The notes beneath the pieces were generated by a model, which had not been told where the DNA came from, made no database searches, and worked only from the letters and a program-made list of their open reading frames with translations. Made by a program: the position numbers and the translations under genes. DNA of 64,000 nt from Flavobacterium arcticum (GTDB lineage: Bacteria; Bacteroidota; Bacteroidia; Flavobacteriales; Flavobacteriaceae): assembly GCF_003344925.1 (NCBI RefSeq), contig NZ_CP031188.1:2091001-2155000 (forward strand), in the 5' to 3' direction. Positions 19,572-29,223 of this stretch are shown piece by piece; within the stretch, counting starts at the first letter, position 1, and each line of letters starts with the position of its first letter.

Positions 19572-20036
19572 TTATTTCATTTCTCCAAATAGCTCTATGA
19601 GCTTCTTTTCTCTGTAATCAAAAATTTCTTTTAGTTTTGGTTTTACCATAATAGGGTGCATCATATCACCTAATATCCCCATGGGTAATTTATAGTGTAC
19701 AATGTCTTCCATCTCTACACCTCCGGGTATTTCTTTAACGAAATGTTTATGATGCCAAAACTTATATGGACCAAAGCGTTGTTCATCTACAAAAAAATCC
19801 GAATCTTTTACGTGAGTAATTTCGGTAACCCATTGCATTCTTAATCCAAGTAGGGGAGAGATGGTGTAATGTATTATTTGTCCAGCAAACATTTTACGGT
19901 CATCGCCTGATAATGTTTTAAACCCCATAGTATCGGGTGTTATAACGGCAAGGTTTTTGGGGTCAGATATAAAGTCCCAAGCTTCTTGCAGCGATATGGG
20001 CAGGTTTTGTTTTTTATGTACAGAATAAAGTTTCAT
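19572..20036 (-). CDS. SRPBCC-fold (START-like) ligand-binding protein
   Basis: A 154-residue cytoplasmic protein of the polyketide-cyclase/SRPBCC type. Visible features are the N-terminal strand with LPISLQEAWDFISDPKNL, WVTEITHVKDSDFFVDEQRFGPYKFWHHKHF in the middle, and the long C-terminal helix KPKLKEIFDYREKKLIELFG. This fold forms a hydrophobic ligand cavity. It shares a short-spaced operon with the photolyase, a pairing seen in other bacteria together with carotenoid or cofactor genes. The ligand is unknown. Confidence 0.82.
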   Translation of the reverse strand: MKLYSVHKKQNLPISLQEAWDFISDPKNLAVITPDTMGFKTLSGDDRKMFAGQIIHYTISPLLGLRMQWVTEITHVKDSDFFVDEQRFGPYKFWHHKHFVKEIPGGVEMEDIVHYKLPMGILGDMMHPIMVKPKLKEIFDYREKKLIELFGEMK

Positions 20037-20182
20037 ATGTAGTAATTATAATTTGTGAAGTTATACAACAGGCACATAAGAATAACTTTAATTGTAAGAT
20101 TTTTTGATACATTTAACACTTGTAAAACCTTTAATTATTAATTTCGCATAGTAAATTTATATAACAACAAACAAAATACGGT

Positions 20183-21037
20183 ATGAAAAGATTATTTATT
20201 ACAGGTGCATTATTACTGGCATTTACAATAGGCTCGGCACAGGTTAAAACACCTCAAGCAAGTCCGAAAGCAGTTATTGAGCAAACAGTAGGGTTAACAG
20301 ATGTTAAAATTGAATATTCTCGCCCAAGTGCAAAAGGTAGAGCTGTATATGGAGAATTAGTTCCTTTTGGTCGTTTATGGAGAACGGGTGCTAATGCTAA
20401 TACTACTGTTACTTTTACAGATGATGTTGTTATAGGTGGTAAAACACTACAGGCAGGAAAATATGCATTATATACACAACCTAAAGCAGATAGTTGGGAT
20501 ATTATATTTTATACAGATACTAATAACTGGGGGCTTCCTCAAGAGTGGGATTCTACAAAAGAGGCTGTTCGCGTTACGGTTAAACCTGAATTTTTGACAA
20601 GAAGTGTAGAAACCCTTACTATTGGTATGAATAATCTTGATAATAACAATGGTTTTCTTGAAATTGCTTGGGAAAAAACAATGGTTTCTGTAAAGGTAGA
20701 AGTTCCTACACAAAAGATGGCAATGAAAAGTATAGAAACAGTAATGGCAGGACCTTCGGCTAGTGATTTGTTTTCAGCTGCTCAATACTATTACCAGTCT
20801 AATACTAATCTAGATAAGGCTTTATCTTGGATGAACCAATCTATCGAGAAAACTCCAGAAGGAAAAGATGTACCATTTTACTATTTAAGACAAAAAGCGC
20901 TTATACAAGCTAAATTAGGTGATAAAAAAGGAGCTGTAGAAACAGCAAAACAATCGCTTGCTGCTGCTGAAAAAGCTAATAACGCTGATTATGTAAAAAT
21001 GAATAAAGACTCTATACAAGAGTGGAGTAAGAAATAA
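20183..21037 (+). CDS. Secreted DUF2911 protein with TPR-like C-terminus
   Basis: A 284-residue exported protein with signal peptide MKRLFITGALLLAFTIGSAQ. The DUF2911 domain (about residues 30-165) carries QTVGLTDVKIEYSRPSAKGR, YGELVPFGRLWRTGANANT, TLQAGKYALYTQP and WDIIFYTDTNNWG. The C-terminal 90 residues contain two TPR-like helix pairs (LDKALSWMNQSIE, KKGAVETAKQSLAAAEKA). The family is widespread in Bacteroidota; its biochemical function is not known to me. A strong terminator follows directly. Confidence 0.85.
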   Translation: MKRLFITGALLLAFTIGSAQVKTPQASPKAVIEQTVGLTDVKIEYSRPSAKGRAVYGELVPFGRLWRTGANANTTVTFTDDVVIGGKTLQAGKYALYTQPKADSWDIIFYTDTNNWGLPQEWDSTKEAVRVTVKPEFLTRSVETLTIGMNNLDNNNGFLEIAWEKTMVSVKVEVPTQKMAMKSIETVMAGPSASDLFSAAQYYYQSNTNLDKALSWMNQSIEKTPEGKDVPFYYLRQKALIQAKLGDKKGAVETAKQSLAAAEKANNADYVKMNKDSIQEWSKK

Positions 21038-21056
21038 TATATGTTTTCATATTAAT

Positions 21057-21090
21057 AAAAATGCGGACTAAATTTTAGTCCGCATTTTTT
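21057..21090 (+). terminator. Hairpin terminator after the DUF2911 gene
   Basis: Arms ATGCGGACTA and TAGTCCGCAT pair perfectly, are preceded by an A-run and are followed by a T-run. Confidence 0.92.
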
Positions 21091-21141
21091 ATATAATTTG
21101 TTCTGCTAATTCATAAAATAATCAGAGATGTTTATCAGTAT

Positions 21142-21185
21142 AATAACAAAAGCCAGAATAAATAAATATTCTGGCTTTTGTTATT
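21142..21185. terminator. 19-bp hairpin downstream of the T9SS adhesin gene
   Basis: Arms AATAACAAAAGCCAGAATA and its exact complement enclose AATAAA. It lies 47 bases past the adhesin stop (minus strand) and can also back up termination of the DUF2911 transcript. Confidence 0.88.
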
Positions 21186-21231
21186 ATTATAAGTCAACTT
21201 ATTTCAAGTTGATTCTTTCATTTATAGGGTA

Positions 21232-24200
21232 CTAGTTTTCTTGTCGGTTTATATAAACCCAACCTGTTTTTGAATCATTACTAGTTTCTATCATATAAAA
21301 ATATGTTCCTGTAGGTAGCTCATCACCATTATCGGTTTGCCCTTCCCACTCGTTTATGTAATTATTTCTACTATATACTTCTTTACCATAACGATTAAAG
21401 ATAATAACTTTTCTGGCGTTAAGACCACTAAGATCAAATTTGTCATTCATTCCGTCGTTATTTGGCGATATACCTCTTGGTATGTCACATAGCGTGCCTA
21501 TCACTGTAAATGTATATACAGCTGTACAGCCTCCTGCAGTGGTAATGGTAAGTGTAAAGTTTAATGGATAATCATTACTATCTATGCCATTAGTTGCTAT
21601 GTGTTCAGTAACATCAAATGTATTCTCATTATTTCCTACTTCGGCATTATTATCATCTTTCCACTCATAAGAGGCAGTGTTTATATCAAATGAATTATCT
21701 AAAGCTTGTACTTCTAGTATATACTTTTGTCCAAAAGTAGTAGTTATACATCCTTGAGTACCTGTAACTACAGGAGCATCTGGAACATTGTTTATAACAA
21801 TATCATCAGTAATAGATGTACATCCTTGTGCATTCATTACAGTAACATTATACGTTCCTGATGGAACGTTAAATGTAGTTGTAGTTTGGAAGTTAACTCC
21901 ATCAATACTATATTCAAGTCCTGCATCTGTTGGAGCAGTTACTTCAATAGTTCCTGTATTGATAGTGCACGTAGGTTGTGATACATCAATAGTTGCTACT
22001 GTAGGTATATCTGTAACATTGTTTATAATAATATCATTAGTAACTGATGTACATCCTTCTGCATTCATAACGGTAACATTATATGTTCCTGATGCCACGT
22101 TAAATGTAGTTGTAGTTTGGAAATTAACCCCATCGATACTATACTCTAAACCTGCCCCTGTTGGAGCAGTAACTTCTATAGTTCCTGTAGGAGTATCACA
22201 AGTTGGCTGTGTTACTGTTGTAGTTGCTATAGCTGGAGTATCGGGTGCAGGGTTAATAACAATATTAATAGTTGAACTGATAGATGTACATCCTTCTGCA
22301 TTTCTCACAGTAATGTTATATGTGCCTGTTGTAGCTACAAAGTTAGGTTCATCTTGAAAAGTTATACCATCAATACTGTACTCTAGACCATCACCAAGTG
22401 GAGATGTTACTATAAGAAAACCATTAGGCTCTGTACATGTAGGTTGTGTTATAATTGAAAGTGCTGGTGCTGGAGCATCGGGTATAGGGTTTATAACAAT
22501 GTCTCCAGTTATTGATGTACAACCATTAGCATTCATCACAGTAAGATTATATGTGCCTGAAGTAACAGTAAATGTTGGTTCAATTTGAAAATCTACACCA
22601 TTAATACTGTAAAATAATACGTCTGCTATTGGTGAAGTAACTTCAATAGTTCCGTTAGGTTCAGTACAAGTAGGCTGTGTTACTGTTGTTATAGCTACTG
22701 CTGGAACAGTAGGAGCATCATTTATAACAATATCTTCTGTTATAGATGTACAACCATCAGTATTCATCACAGTAATATTGTAAGTGCCCGATGCAGCTGT
22801 AAACGTAGTATTAGTTTGAAAATCTACACCATTAATACTGTATTCTATCCCTGTACCTATTGGAGCAGTAATTTCAATAGTTCCGTTAGGTTCAGTACAA
22901 GTAGGCTGTGTTACTGTTGTTATAGCTACTGCTGGAACAGTAGGAGCATCATTTATAACAATATCTTCTGTTATAGATGTACAACCATCAGCATTCATCA
23001 CAGTAATATTGTAAGTACCCGATGCTGCTGTAAACGTAGTATTAGTTTGAAAATCTATACCATTAATACTGTATTCTATCCCTGTACCTATTGGAGCAGT
23101 AATCTCAATAGTTCCGTTAGGCTCAGTACAAGTAGATTGTGTCACCATAGTTGTAGCCACAGCCGGACTATCGGGTGCAGTGGTAATAATGATATCTCCT
23201 GTTATAGATGTACAACCACTAATATTTATAACTGTAACATTATATGTACCTGGTGCAACTATAAATGTAGTTTCTTCTTGAAAATCTACCCCATTAATAC
23301 TATACTGTACTCCTGCAGCTATTATAGGAGTAACTTCAATAATTCCGTTAGGTTCAGTACACGTAGGCTGTGTTACCGTAGTTATAGCTACTGGTGGAGC
23401 ATCTATAATATTATTTATATTTATAGTATTGGTAATAGAAGTACATCCACTTGCATTCATAACAGTAATATTATATGTACCTGGGTTAACCGTAAATATA
23501 GTTTCTGTTTGAAAATCTACCCCATTAATACTATATTCTAGTCCTGCACCTGTTGGGGCAGTCACCTCAATAGTTCCTGTAATGGTAGTACATGTAGGCT
23601 GAGTAATAGTTGTAGTAGCAACATCTGGTGCGTCTGGTATAGGGTTTATTACTGCCGGTATGGTAGAAATACACCCTGCAGATGATTGTACATATACAGT
23701 ATAATTTCCTGATGCTAAGTTATTAAAAGTATTAGCTGTTTGATAATCAATTCCGTCAAGACTATAAGTAAGGTCATCTCCTATTACGGGGGTTGCTTCT
23801 ATGCTACCTGTTGGTTCTGTACACGTTGGCTGTGTTTCTATAATAATTGCTACAGGAAGTGGCGAAACAGTTAACTGTACTGCATTACTTATAAGTGTAC
23901 AAGTAATTGAATCTATTTCGCAGTAGTATTGAGTGATGTCTAAATCAACATCTGCAGATGTAATTGTTAATGTATTGGTTGTTGCACCAGAAAATTGTGC
24001 ATTATCAACGACATTTACCCAGTTACCTGTTTCATCAATCATTTTCCACTGATAGGTAAAACCTGAATCATTACTTACAGTTACTGTAAATGAGACATTA
24101 TCAGATTCACAAATACTTTCACTTGTAGGTTGTGTTGTAATAGTATTAGCTATTATTGCAGTATGCATATTTAGATTACTACAAGATTCATTTTCATTAA

Positions 24201-25443
24201 TAAGCCAATCTGCTGAATTATAATTAATTTTAGGAGCTACTGCATCAGGATTTCTTATTAGAGTATAACCTTTATTAAAAGGAGCTTGAACATTGTCTAT
24301 AATAGCTCCATTTTTAAGTAGTTCAAATTCATCATTCCCGTTAATACCATTAGTTAAAGGAAAGTCTGTTGGTATTCCAGGACATACGCTTGAGATTTGT
24401 ATACTAACAATAAATGTATCTTGCGCTGGTATTGATCCTGTAAGGCTCATATTGTAACTTGGTGTTCCTGCACCAATGTCTCCATATCTTAATAGTGTAT
24501 ATCCAGTTAGGTTTATAGGATTTGAGGTAGGGTTGTATAGCTCTATTGCACCAGATGTACCACTATTAGCATCATATAGCTCTGATATATATATTTCTAA
24601 AGATGAGCCTGTGTCAGGACAATCAGACTCTAAAAATGTATATGTAGAAGTAAGTGCTTCACAGTTGTCTGTAAAAACAGTAATAGCCCCTGTTGTAGCG
24701 TTAGCTGGTACTATTGCTTTTATTTCAGTATCAGATATCACAACAAAACCAGATGATTCTACACCATTAAAGTGTACCGCTGTAGTACCTGTGCCAGCCT
24801 CAAAACCACTACCTGTTATAGTAACAGTGGTTTCTGCAGGTCCCGATGCAGGTGCTATAGTAGTAATTACAGGAGGTGTACATGGTTCGGTAATACTACC
24901 ATTAAGCTCAAAATTGTCTAGGGTAAAGAATCCACCTGTACTAAAAGAGTTGCTTAATGTTATAACAACAGTAACTGTACCGGTTAATTCGGTTATTGGG
25001 TTTGCTACTGGCGTTAGTCCTATTGTAGCTCCTACTGTAGGTATAGTGCCGCTACCTACTGCAATACCATTTATAGTCATAGCCCAGTTTTGTGCTGCTA
25101 CATTGCTGCGCGAACGCCAAAAGTTGAAAGATGTTATATCTAGTTGTTTTCCTACTGCGACATCAAACGTAAGTGTTATAGTAGATGATCCAGAAGCATT
25201 AGCATGACCTAATCCCATTCCTGTTTCACCAGTAAAGCCTGTCCAAATTCCTATATTATTTGTCCAACTACTGTTAGTAATGTCTGGGTCAACGACTGTT
25301 GGAGTTTCCGTATAAGGATAACTTGTAATGGGTGTTGTCCCAAAATCATGCAGGTATACCTGTGCACTTGTATTGAAATACAATAGCATACAAAGTACAG
25401 ATAGTAGTCCTGTAGGGGTTAAGCGAATAATTCTTTTTTTCAT
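21232..25443 (-). CDS. Large T9SS type-B surface adhesin with SprB repeats
   Basis: A 1403-residue secreted protein. It has a signal peptide (about 1-28, ending NTSAQ), an N-terminal beta-sandwich (30-185), an IPT/TIG domain (about 190-275, VITTIAPASGP), a lamin-tail-like domain (about 278-420, ELYDANSGTSGAIELYNP), an Ig-like domain (about 435-525) and nine SprB-type repeats of 77 residues (about 530-1225). The C-terminal 80 residues are a gliding-motility-associated CHU_C/type-B T9SS sorting domain (ISPNNDGMNDKF, IFNRYGKEVY, LPTGTYFY). Such proteins are exported by T9SS and act in adhesion or gliding. Long open frames on the opposite strand are by-products of the repeats. Confidence 0.9.
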   Translation of the reverse strand: MKKRIIRLTPTGLLSVLCMLLYFNTSAQVYLHDFGTTPITSYPYTETPTVVDPDITNSSWTNNIGIWTGFTGETGMGLGHANASGSSTITLTFDVAVGKQLDITSFNFWRSRSNVAAQNWAMTINGIAVGSGTIPTVGATIGLTPVANPITELTGTVTVVITLSNSFSTGGFFTLDNFELNGSITEPCTPPVITTIAPASGPAETTVTITGSGFEAGTGTTAVHFNGVESSGFVVISDTEIKAIVPANATTGAITVFTDNCEALTSTYTFLESDCPDTGSSLEIYISELYDANSGTSGAIELYNPTSNPINLTGYTLLRYGDIGAGTPSYNMSLTGSIPAQDTFIVSIQISSVCPGIPTDFPLTNGINGNDEFELLKNGAIIDNVQAPFNKGYTLIRNPDAVAPKINYNSADWLINENESCSNLNMHTAIIANTITTQPTSESICESDNVSFTVTVSNDSGFTYQWKMIDETGNWVNVVDNAQFSGATTNTLTITSADVDLDITQYYCEIDSITCTLISNAVQLTVSPLPVAIIIETQPTCTEPTGSIEATPVIGDDLTYSLDGIDYQTANTFNNLASGNYTVYVQSSAGCISTIPAVINPIPDAPDVATTTITQPTCTTITGTIEVTAPTGAGLEYSINGVDFQTETIFTVNPGTYNITVMNASGCTSITNTININNIIDAPPVAITTVTQPTCTEPNGIIEVTPIIAAGVQYSINGVDFQEETTFIVAPGTYNVTVINISGCTSITGDIIITTAPDSPAVATTMVTQSTCTEPNGTIEITAPIGTGIEYSINGIDFQTNTTFTAASGTYNITVMNADGCTSITEDIVINDAPTVPAVAITTVTQPTCTEPNGTIEITAPIGTGIEYSINGVDFQTNTTFTAASGTYNITVMNTDGCTSITEDIVINDAPTVPAVAITTVTQPTCTEPNGTIEVTSPIADVLFYSINGVDFQIEPTFTVTSGTYNLTVMNANGCTSITGDIVINPIPDAPAPALSIITQPTCTEPNGFLIVTSPLGDGLEYSIDGITFQDEPNFVATTGTYNITVRNAEGCTSISSTINIVINPAPDTPAIATTTVTQPTCDTPTGTIEVTAPTGAGLEYSIDGVNFQTTTTFNVASGTYNVTVMNAEGCTSVTNDIIINNVTDIPTVATIDVSQPTCTINTGTIEVTAPTDAGLEYSIDGVNFQTTTTFNVPSGTYNVTVMNAQGCTSITDDIVINNVPDAPVVTGTQGCITTTFGQKYILEVQALDNSFDINTASYEWKDDNNAEVGNNENTFDVTEHIATNGIDSNDYPLNFTLTITTAGGCTAVYTFTVIGTLCDIPRGISPNNDGMNDKFDLSGLNARKVIIFNRYGKEVYSRNNYINEWEGQTDNGDELPTGTYFYMIETSNDSKTGWVYINRQEN
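21766..23853 (-). repeat. Nine in-frame tandem SprB repeats, 231-bp unit
   Basis: Each unit encodes VTQPTCTEPNGTIEVTAP, EYSINGVDFQ, a GTYNITVMN segment and GCTSIT with two Cys residues. The seventh unit is two residues longer. Units four (22930-23160) and five (22699-22929) are nearly identical at DNA level, and the similarity runs on partly into unit six, which indicates recent duplication or gene conversion. Confidence 0.88.
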
Positions 25444-25653
25444 ACCTAATTTTTTTTATTACTATTAGCTAAAATGCCGCGCAAATTACATTTATATTTC
25501 AGACATTTGATTATCATATTCTTAATAAAATGTTATTGAAAAGCGTGACATTATTTTTATGCAAAATTAGAACAATAATGTGTTTTTTTGTTATAAAATG
25601 TAAATTAAGAAACTATTAAGTTTTTAAAAATGATTTTTTAGAGGATATATATC

Positions 25654-25693
25654 AAAAAACAAGTTCCGGTGGAGTATCTCCACCGGAACTTTT
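25654..25693 (-). terminator. 14-bp hairpin terminator
   Basis: AAGTTCCGGTGGAG pairs perfectly with CTCCACCGGAACTT around a TAT loop; on the minus strand it is followed by GTTTTTTG. It ends the transcript of the 1027-residue T9SS protein. The rest of 25444-25720 is A+T-rich upstream region of the adhesin with no gene seen. Confidence 0.92.
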
Positions 25694-25720
25694 AAGAATT
25701 CCTAAATGTTAGGTTTTCCC

Positions 25721-28700
25721 TTATTTTATAACCACTTTCTTAGTAGTTACATTGTCGCCAGAAGTAATAACAACCATATAAATACCTTTACCAGCATTTT
25801 CAAGGTTTATTGTTTCTTTACCAACAACTTTTTGAGATAGTACTTGTTTTCCAAGAGTATCAAAAACCTCAACTTGTGCAGCAGCATCTATAGAAGTTAA
25901 TTCTACTTGAAACTCACCTTCGTTAGGGTTAGGATAAAGAACAACTTCTTTATCAGCAGTAGTAGTTTGTATGAAGTTATTTTCTTCTATAACATTTTCT
26001 ACAGCAGTACCTGGTCTAGCACCTACACCAGCGTAACAATCCCAAGCGATATCGTCTATGATAGTTCTTTTACCACCGCTATTTACAAGCTCTATAGTAA
26101 TGTCTCCACTAACATTAACTGCTTCAGAGAATAGAGTAGGAGCAGTATCAGATACAGTTATATCAGTACCAACTTGTGCACCGTTTACAAATACTTGCAG
26201 TGTAGAGTTTCCTGAGTATACACGAGCATAGTTGAAAGAAAGAGTACCTATACCTCCAGGTACAGCAGTAACATTAGATAAAGAACCAGTTCTTACACAT
26301 ATTGCATCACCTGTAAGGTCTTGGTCAGTTCTTGCATCAGTAGCAGTCCAAACTAAACCATTATCTCCAGTCCAAGTTCTTGTAGAATAGCTGCTTGAGC
26401 TACTTCCCATGTTATCAAAGCTTTCAGAACCACCTACACATGGAGCAGATTCAGTTGTAAAGCTATCTTCGCCAGCACCAGAAGCGTATGCAGGACCACC
26501 TATACAGTTAGTGTCGTTATAAGCATAAATAGCAATAGCATAATCAGTATCTTCTACAAGATCTGAAACTGTAAAACTAGCAGAAGCACCAACATAAGCA
26601 ACTACACCACCAGCAAGAGCATCTCCTACTTCATAGTTAACACCGTCTACAGGAGCACCAGTAATAGTACCGTCGCTTACTATAGCTATAAAACCATCTG
26701 CTACAGCGTTAGATATAGCTACATCAATAGATGATGAAGTAAGGTTAGATGTAGAAAGCTCATCTGCAACAGCAGGAGCAACACAAAGGTCTTGAGCAGT
26801 AGCATTAAGATTAACGATACAAGAAGCTTCGTCAGCATCATTACTACTAATAGTAAGTGTAGCAGAATAAGCCCCAGCAGTTACGTTAGCAAAGTTTATA
26901 GTTACATCTTGAGTAGTGTTTGCACTAAGTGTAAATGATGTAGAAGCTGGAGATGTTATAGTGTAAGAAGCATCACTAGAAACAATATCAGAAATAATTA
27001 GGTCTTGTAAACCTCTATTTTGTATTGTAAATGTAAGTGTGTTATCAGTATCTACTTCAACATTACCAAAATCAAGATTAAAACCACATGCTTGGTTAGC
27101 TAGGTTACTATCTATTAATTGTAATTCAGGTGCATTAGGTACTGTATAACAATCCCAAGCAAGGTTATCTATTATTGTTCTGTTTCCGCTATTTTCTATT
27201 TCGATAACAACGTCACCAGCTACATCTACAGCTACAGAGTAAGTAGAAGCAACATCAGATGTAACATCAACGTCAGCACCAACTTGTACGTCATTTACAT
27301 AAACTTTAAGTACAGAGTTTCCTGTAAATACACGAGCGTAGTCGAATGAAAGAGTACCGATACCACCAGAGATAGTAGAAGTACTAGTTAAAGAACCTAC
27401 TCTTAAAGCAATAGCTCTATCAGTTAGTTCTTGATCAGTTCTAGCATCAGTAGCTTCCCATGCAACACCATTATCTCCAGTCCAAGTTCTTGTAATGTAA
27501 GAGCTAGAGTTTGTTGGCATGTTTTCGAAGCTTTCAGAACCTCCAATACATGGAGCAGTTTCAGTAGTAAATTCATCTTCACCAGCACCAGAAGCATAAA
27601 GAGGACCACCTATACAGTTAGTACTGTTAAAAGCATAAACAGCAAGAGTGTAATCAGTATCTTCTTCAAGGTCTGAAATTGTAAAACTAGCAGAAGAACC
27701 AATGTAAGCAACTACACCGTCAGCAAGAGCATCTCCTACTTCATAGTTAACACCGTCTACAGGAGCACCAGTAATAGTACCGTCGCTCACTATAGCTATA
27801 AAACTATCAGCAACAGCATTAGATATAGCTACATCAATAGATGATGAAGTAAGGTTAGATGTAGAAAGCTCATCTGCAATGGCAGGAGCAACACATGAAG
27901 CAAGAGCTATACCTTCAAGGTTTATAACACATGAAGCTTCATCTGAATCATTACTAGCAATAGTTAAAGTACCAGATTTAACTCCACCTGTACTTCCTTC
28001 GAAACGTACTAATACTATAGCTGAATCTGATGCTGCAACTGTAAGTGGTAAATCACCACTTGCAGGAGAAACAATAGTAAAGTTAGCATCGCTCATTGTT
28101 AAAGCAGTAACTGAAAGATCTTGGTTACCTGTATTTTTGATAGTAAATACAGCATCTTTGTAGTTGTTTACTTCTACAGAACCAAAGTCTATAGTATATT
28201 CTCCACAAGCTTGGTCTGCGCTACAAGCATCAGCAAGTTGTAATTCAGGAGCAGGAGTAGGAGCAGGAGCATCAGAACAATCCCATACAAGATCGTCAAT
28301 GATAGTTCTGTTTCCACTGTTTTGTATTTCGATAACTACATCACCAGAAACTTCAATAGCTTGTTTAAATTCTGTAGAAGTAGTTTCGCTTACAGTAACA
28401 TCGGCACCATATTGTACTCCGTTTACGAATACTTTAAGTGTAGAGTTTCCTGTAAATACACGAGCATAGTTAAAACGTAGTGTATCTATACCGCCAGAAA
28501 CAGTAGAAGTGTTTGTTAATGAACCTTCTCTTAGAGCGATAGCTCTTCCGTTAAGTTCTTGGTCAGTTCTAGCATCAGTAGCTTCCCATGCAACACTATT
28601 GTCACCAGTCCAAGATTGAGTAGCATAAGTACTAGAGTTTGCTGGCATATCTGTAAAACTTTCAGATCCGCCACCTGTACACTCTACTATAGTAGCTGTT

Positions 28701-28804
28701 GTTGTTTCAGCAGCCACTAAGCCTTTAATGCTGTTTAGGTTTCCGAAAGATAGTCCCGTTATACCCGCAAGGGCAAGAGCTAATAAAAATCGTTTTTTAA
28801 ACAT
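25721..28804 (-). CDS. T9SS type-A secreted modular protein
   Basis: A 1027-residue exported protein with a signal peptide (about 1-32) and a C-terminal type-A T9SS sorting domain (about 952-1027, VLYPNPNEGEFQVE then GKGIYMVVI and KKVVIK). Between them lies a 370-residue module repeated twice, plus a third copy of its first part. The parts are a beta-sandwich (SESF, WTGDN, ATDARTDQ, GGI, RTIIDD, WDC), an ASPM/SPD-2/Hydin-type Ig domain (FGSVEV, FTIKNTGNQDL, IASNDSDEASC) and an FN3-like domain (ELSTSNLTSSSIDVAI). The beta-sandwich resembles domains attached to Bacteroidota extracellular enzymes and may bind glycans; no catalytic domain is present. Stretches of the two modules are almost identical in DNA. 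Confidence 0.88.
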   Translation of the reverse strand: MFKKRFLLALALAGITGLSFGNLNSIKGLVAAETTTATIVECTGGGSESFTDMPANSSTYATQSWTGDNSVAWEATDARTDQELNGRAIALREGSLTNTSTVSGGIDTLRFNYARVFTGNSTLKVFVNGVQYGADVTVSETTSTEFKQAIEVSGDVVIEIQNSGNRTIIDDLVWDCSDAPAPTPAPELQLADACSADQACGEYTIDFGSVEVNNYKDAVFTIKNTGNQDLSVTALTMSDANFTIVSPASGDLPLTVAASDSAIVLVRFEGSTGGVKSGTLTIASNDSDEASCVINLEGIALASCVAPAIADELSTSNLTSSSIDVAISNAVADSFIAIVSDGTITGAPVDGVNYEVGDALADGVVAYIGSSASFTISDLEEDTDYTLAVYAFNSTNCIGGPLYASGAGEDEFTTETAPCIGGSESFENMPTNSSSYITRTWTGDNGVAWEATDARTDQELTDRAIALRVGSLTSTSTISGGIGTLSFDYARVFTGNSVLKVYVNDVQVGADVDVTSDVASTYSVAVDVAGDVVIEIENSGNRTIIDNLAWDCYTVPNAPELQLIDSNLANQACGFNLDFGNVEVDTDNTLTFTIQNRGLQDLIISDIVSSDASYTITSPASTSFTLSANTTQDVTINFANVTAGAYSATLTISSNDADEASCIVNLNATAQDLCVAPAVADELSTSNLTSSSIDVAISNAVADGFIAIVSDGTITGAPVDGVNYEVGDALAGGVVAYVGASASFTVSDLVEDTDYAIAIYAYNDTNCIGGPAYASGAGEDSFTTESAPCVGGSESFDNMGSSSSSYSTRTWTGDNGLVWTATDARTDQDLTGDAICVRTGSLSNVTAVPGGIGTLSFNYARVYSGNSTLQVFVNGAQVGTDITVSDTAPTLFSEAVNVSGDITIELVNSGGKRTIIDDIAWDCYAGVGARPGTAVENVIEENNFIQTTTADKEVVLYPNPNEGEFQVELTSIDAAAQVEVFDTLGKQVLSQKVVGKETINLENAGKGIYMVVITSGDNVTTKKVVIK
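26441..27908 (-). repeat. Direct repeat of a 1110-bp coding module
   Basis: The stretch around 26619-26800 recurs around 27729-27910 at an offset of exactly 1110 bases (370 codons), with very few differences over more than 150 bases. This is recent internal duplication or ongoing gene conversion within the T9SS protein gene. Limits are approximate. Confidence 0.65.
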
Positions 28805-29162
28805 GATAATTAAAAATTAAGTTGGATAAATCGTTGAATTAAAGCATTTTGTACCTGCAGGGTTTGACGCTTTAGATTCCAAATTTAATTTTATTAACTC
28901 GTCCGAAAACGTTTTTTGAGCTAAGTATTTATTATCTTAATGTTACTAAGTAACTTATTTTTAACTATTTAGTATTGTTTTTTAAATAAAAACAAGAAAA
29001 ATGCATTTTTATGTTAATTAATAGTAAATCGTGTTAATAAATGTATAATTTTCTTTATATCTATAAAGAGTTTATAACTAAATAGATGCTTTTTATTTCA
29101 TATTAAGTCTGTTTTTTTACCAACTTATTTTAAGATAATTTACAGAACATGAGATGAATAAC
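28805..29162. other. A+T-rich intergenic region without a gene
   Basis: About 360 bases separate the start of the 1027-residue T9SS gene from the OmpW terminator. I see no open frame of note, no tRNA and no stable hairpin. It must contain the promoter and leader of the T9SS gene, but no clear TAnnTTTG element is visible on the minus strand. Confidence 0.5.
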
Positions 29163-29195
29163 ACAAAGCCCATTCTATTATAGAACGGGCTTTGT
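29163..29195 (-). terminator. Hairpin terminator after the ompW-like gene
   Basis: 15-bp arms around TTA with one A-C mismatch on the plus strand that becomes a U-G wobble in minus-strand RNA. It lies 29 bases after the OmpW-like stop codon. Confidence 0.85.
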
Positions 29196-29223
29196 AATTT
29201 AACTAAATTAAAATGGACTAGAA

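Noticed and set aside
22816..23541. Long open frame on the plus strand opposite the SprB repeats
   Set aside because: It is the repeat array read in reverse. The peptide is Cys/Tyr/Asn-rich and repetitive, with no signal, promoter or terminator of its own.
21766..23853. Regularly spaced repeats that could suggest a CRISPR array
   Set aside because: The unit is 231 bp, in frame, and encodes a known protein repeat; there are no short palindromic repeats with unique spacers.
24476..25207. Long plus-strand frame opposite the N-terminal part of the adhesin
   Set aside because: It is a compositional by-product of Thr/Gly/Val-rich coding sequence on the other strand; it has no start context or family match.
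28805..29162. Possible tRNA or small RNA gene in the largest gene-free stretch
   Set aside because: No cloverleaf arms, CCA end or terminator specific to an RNA gene could be seen.
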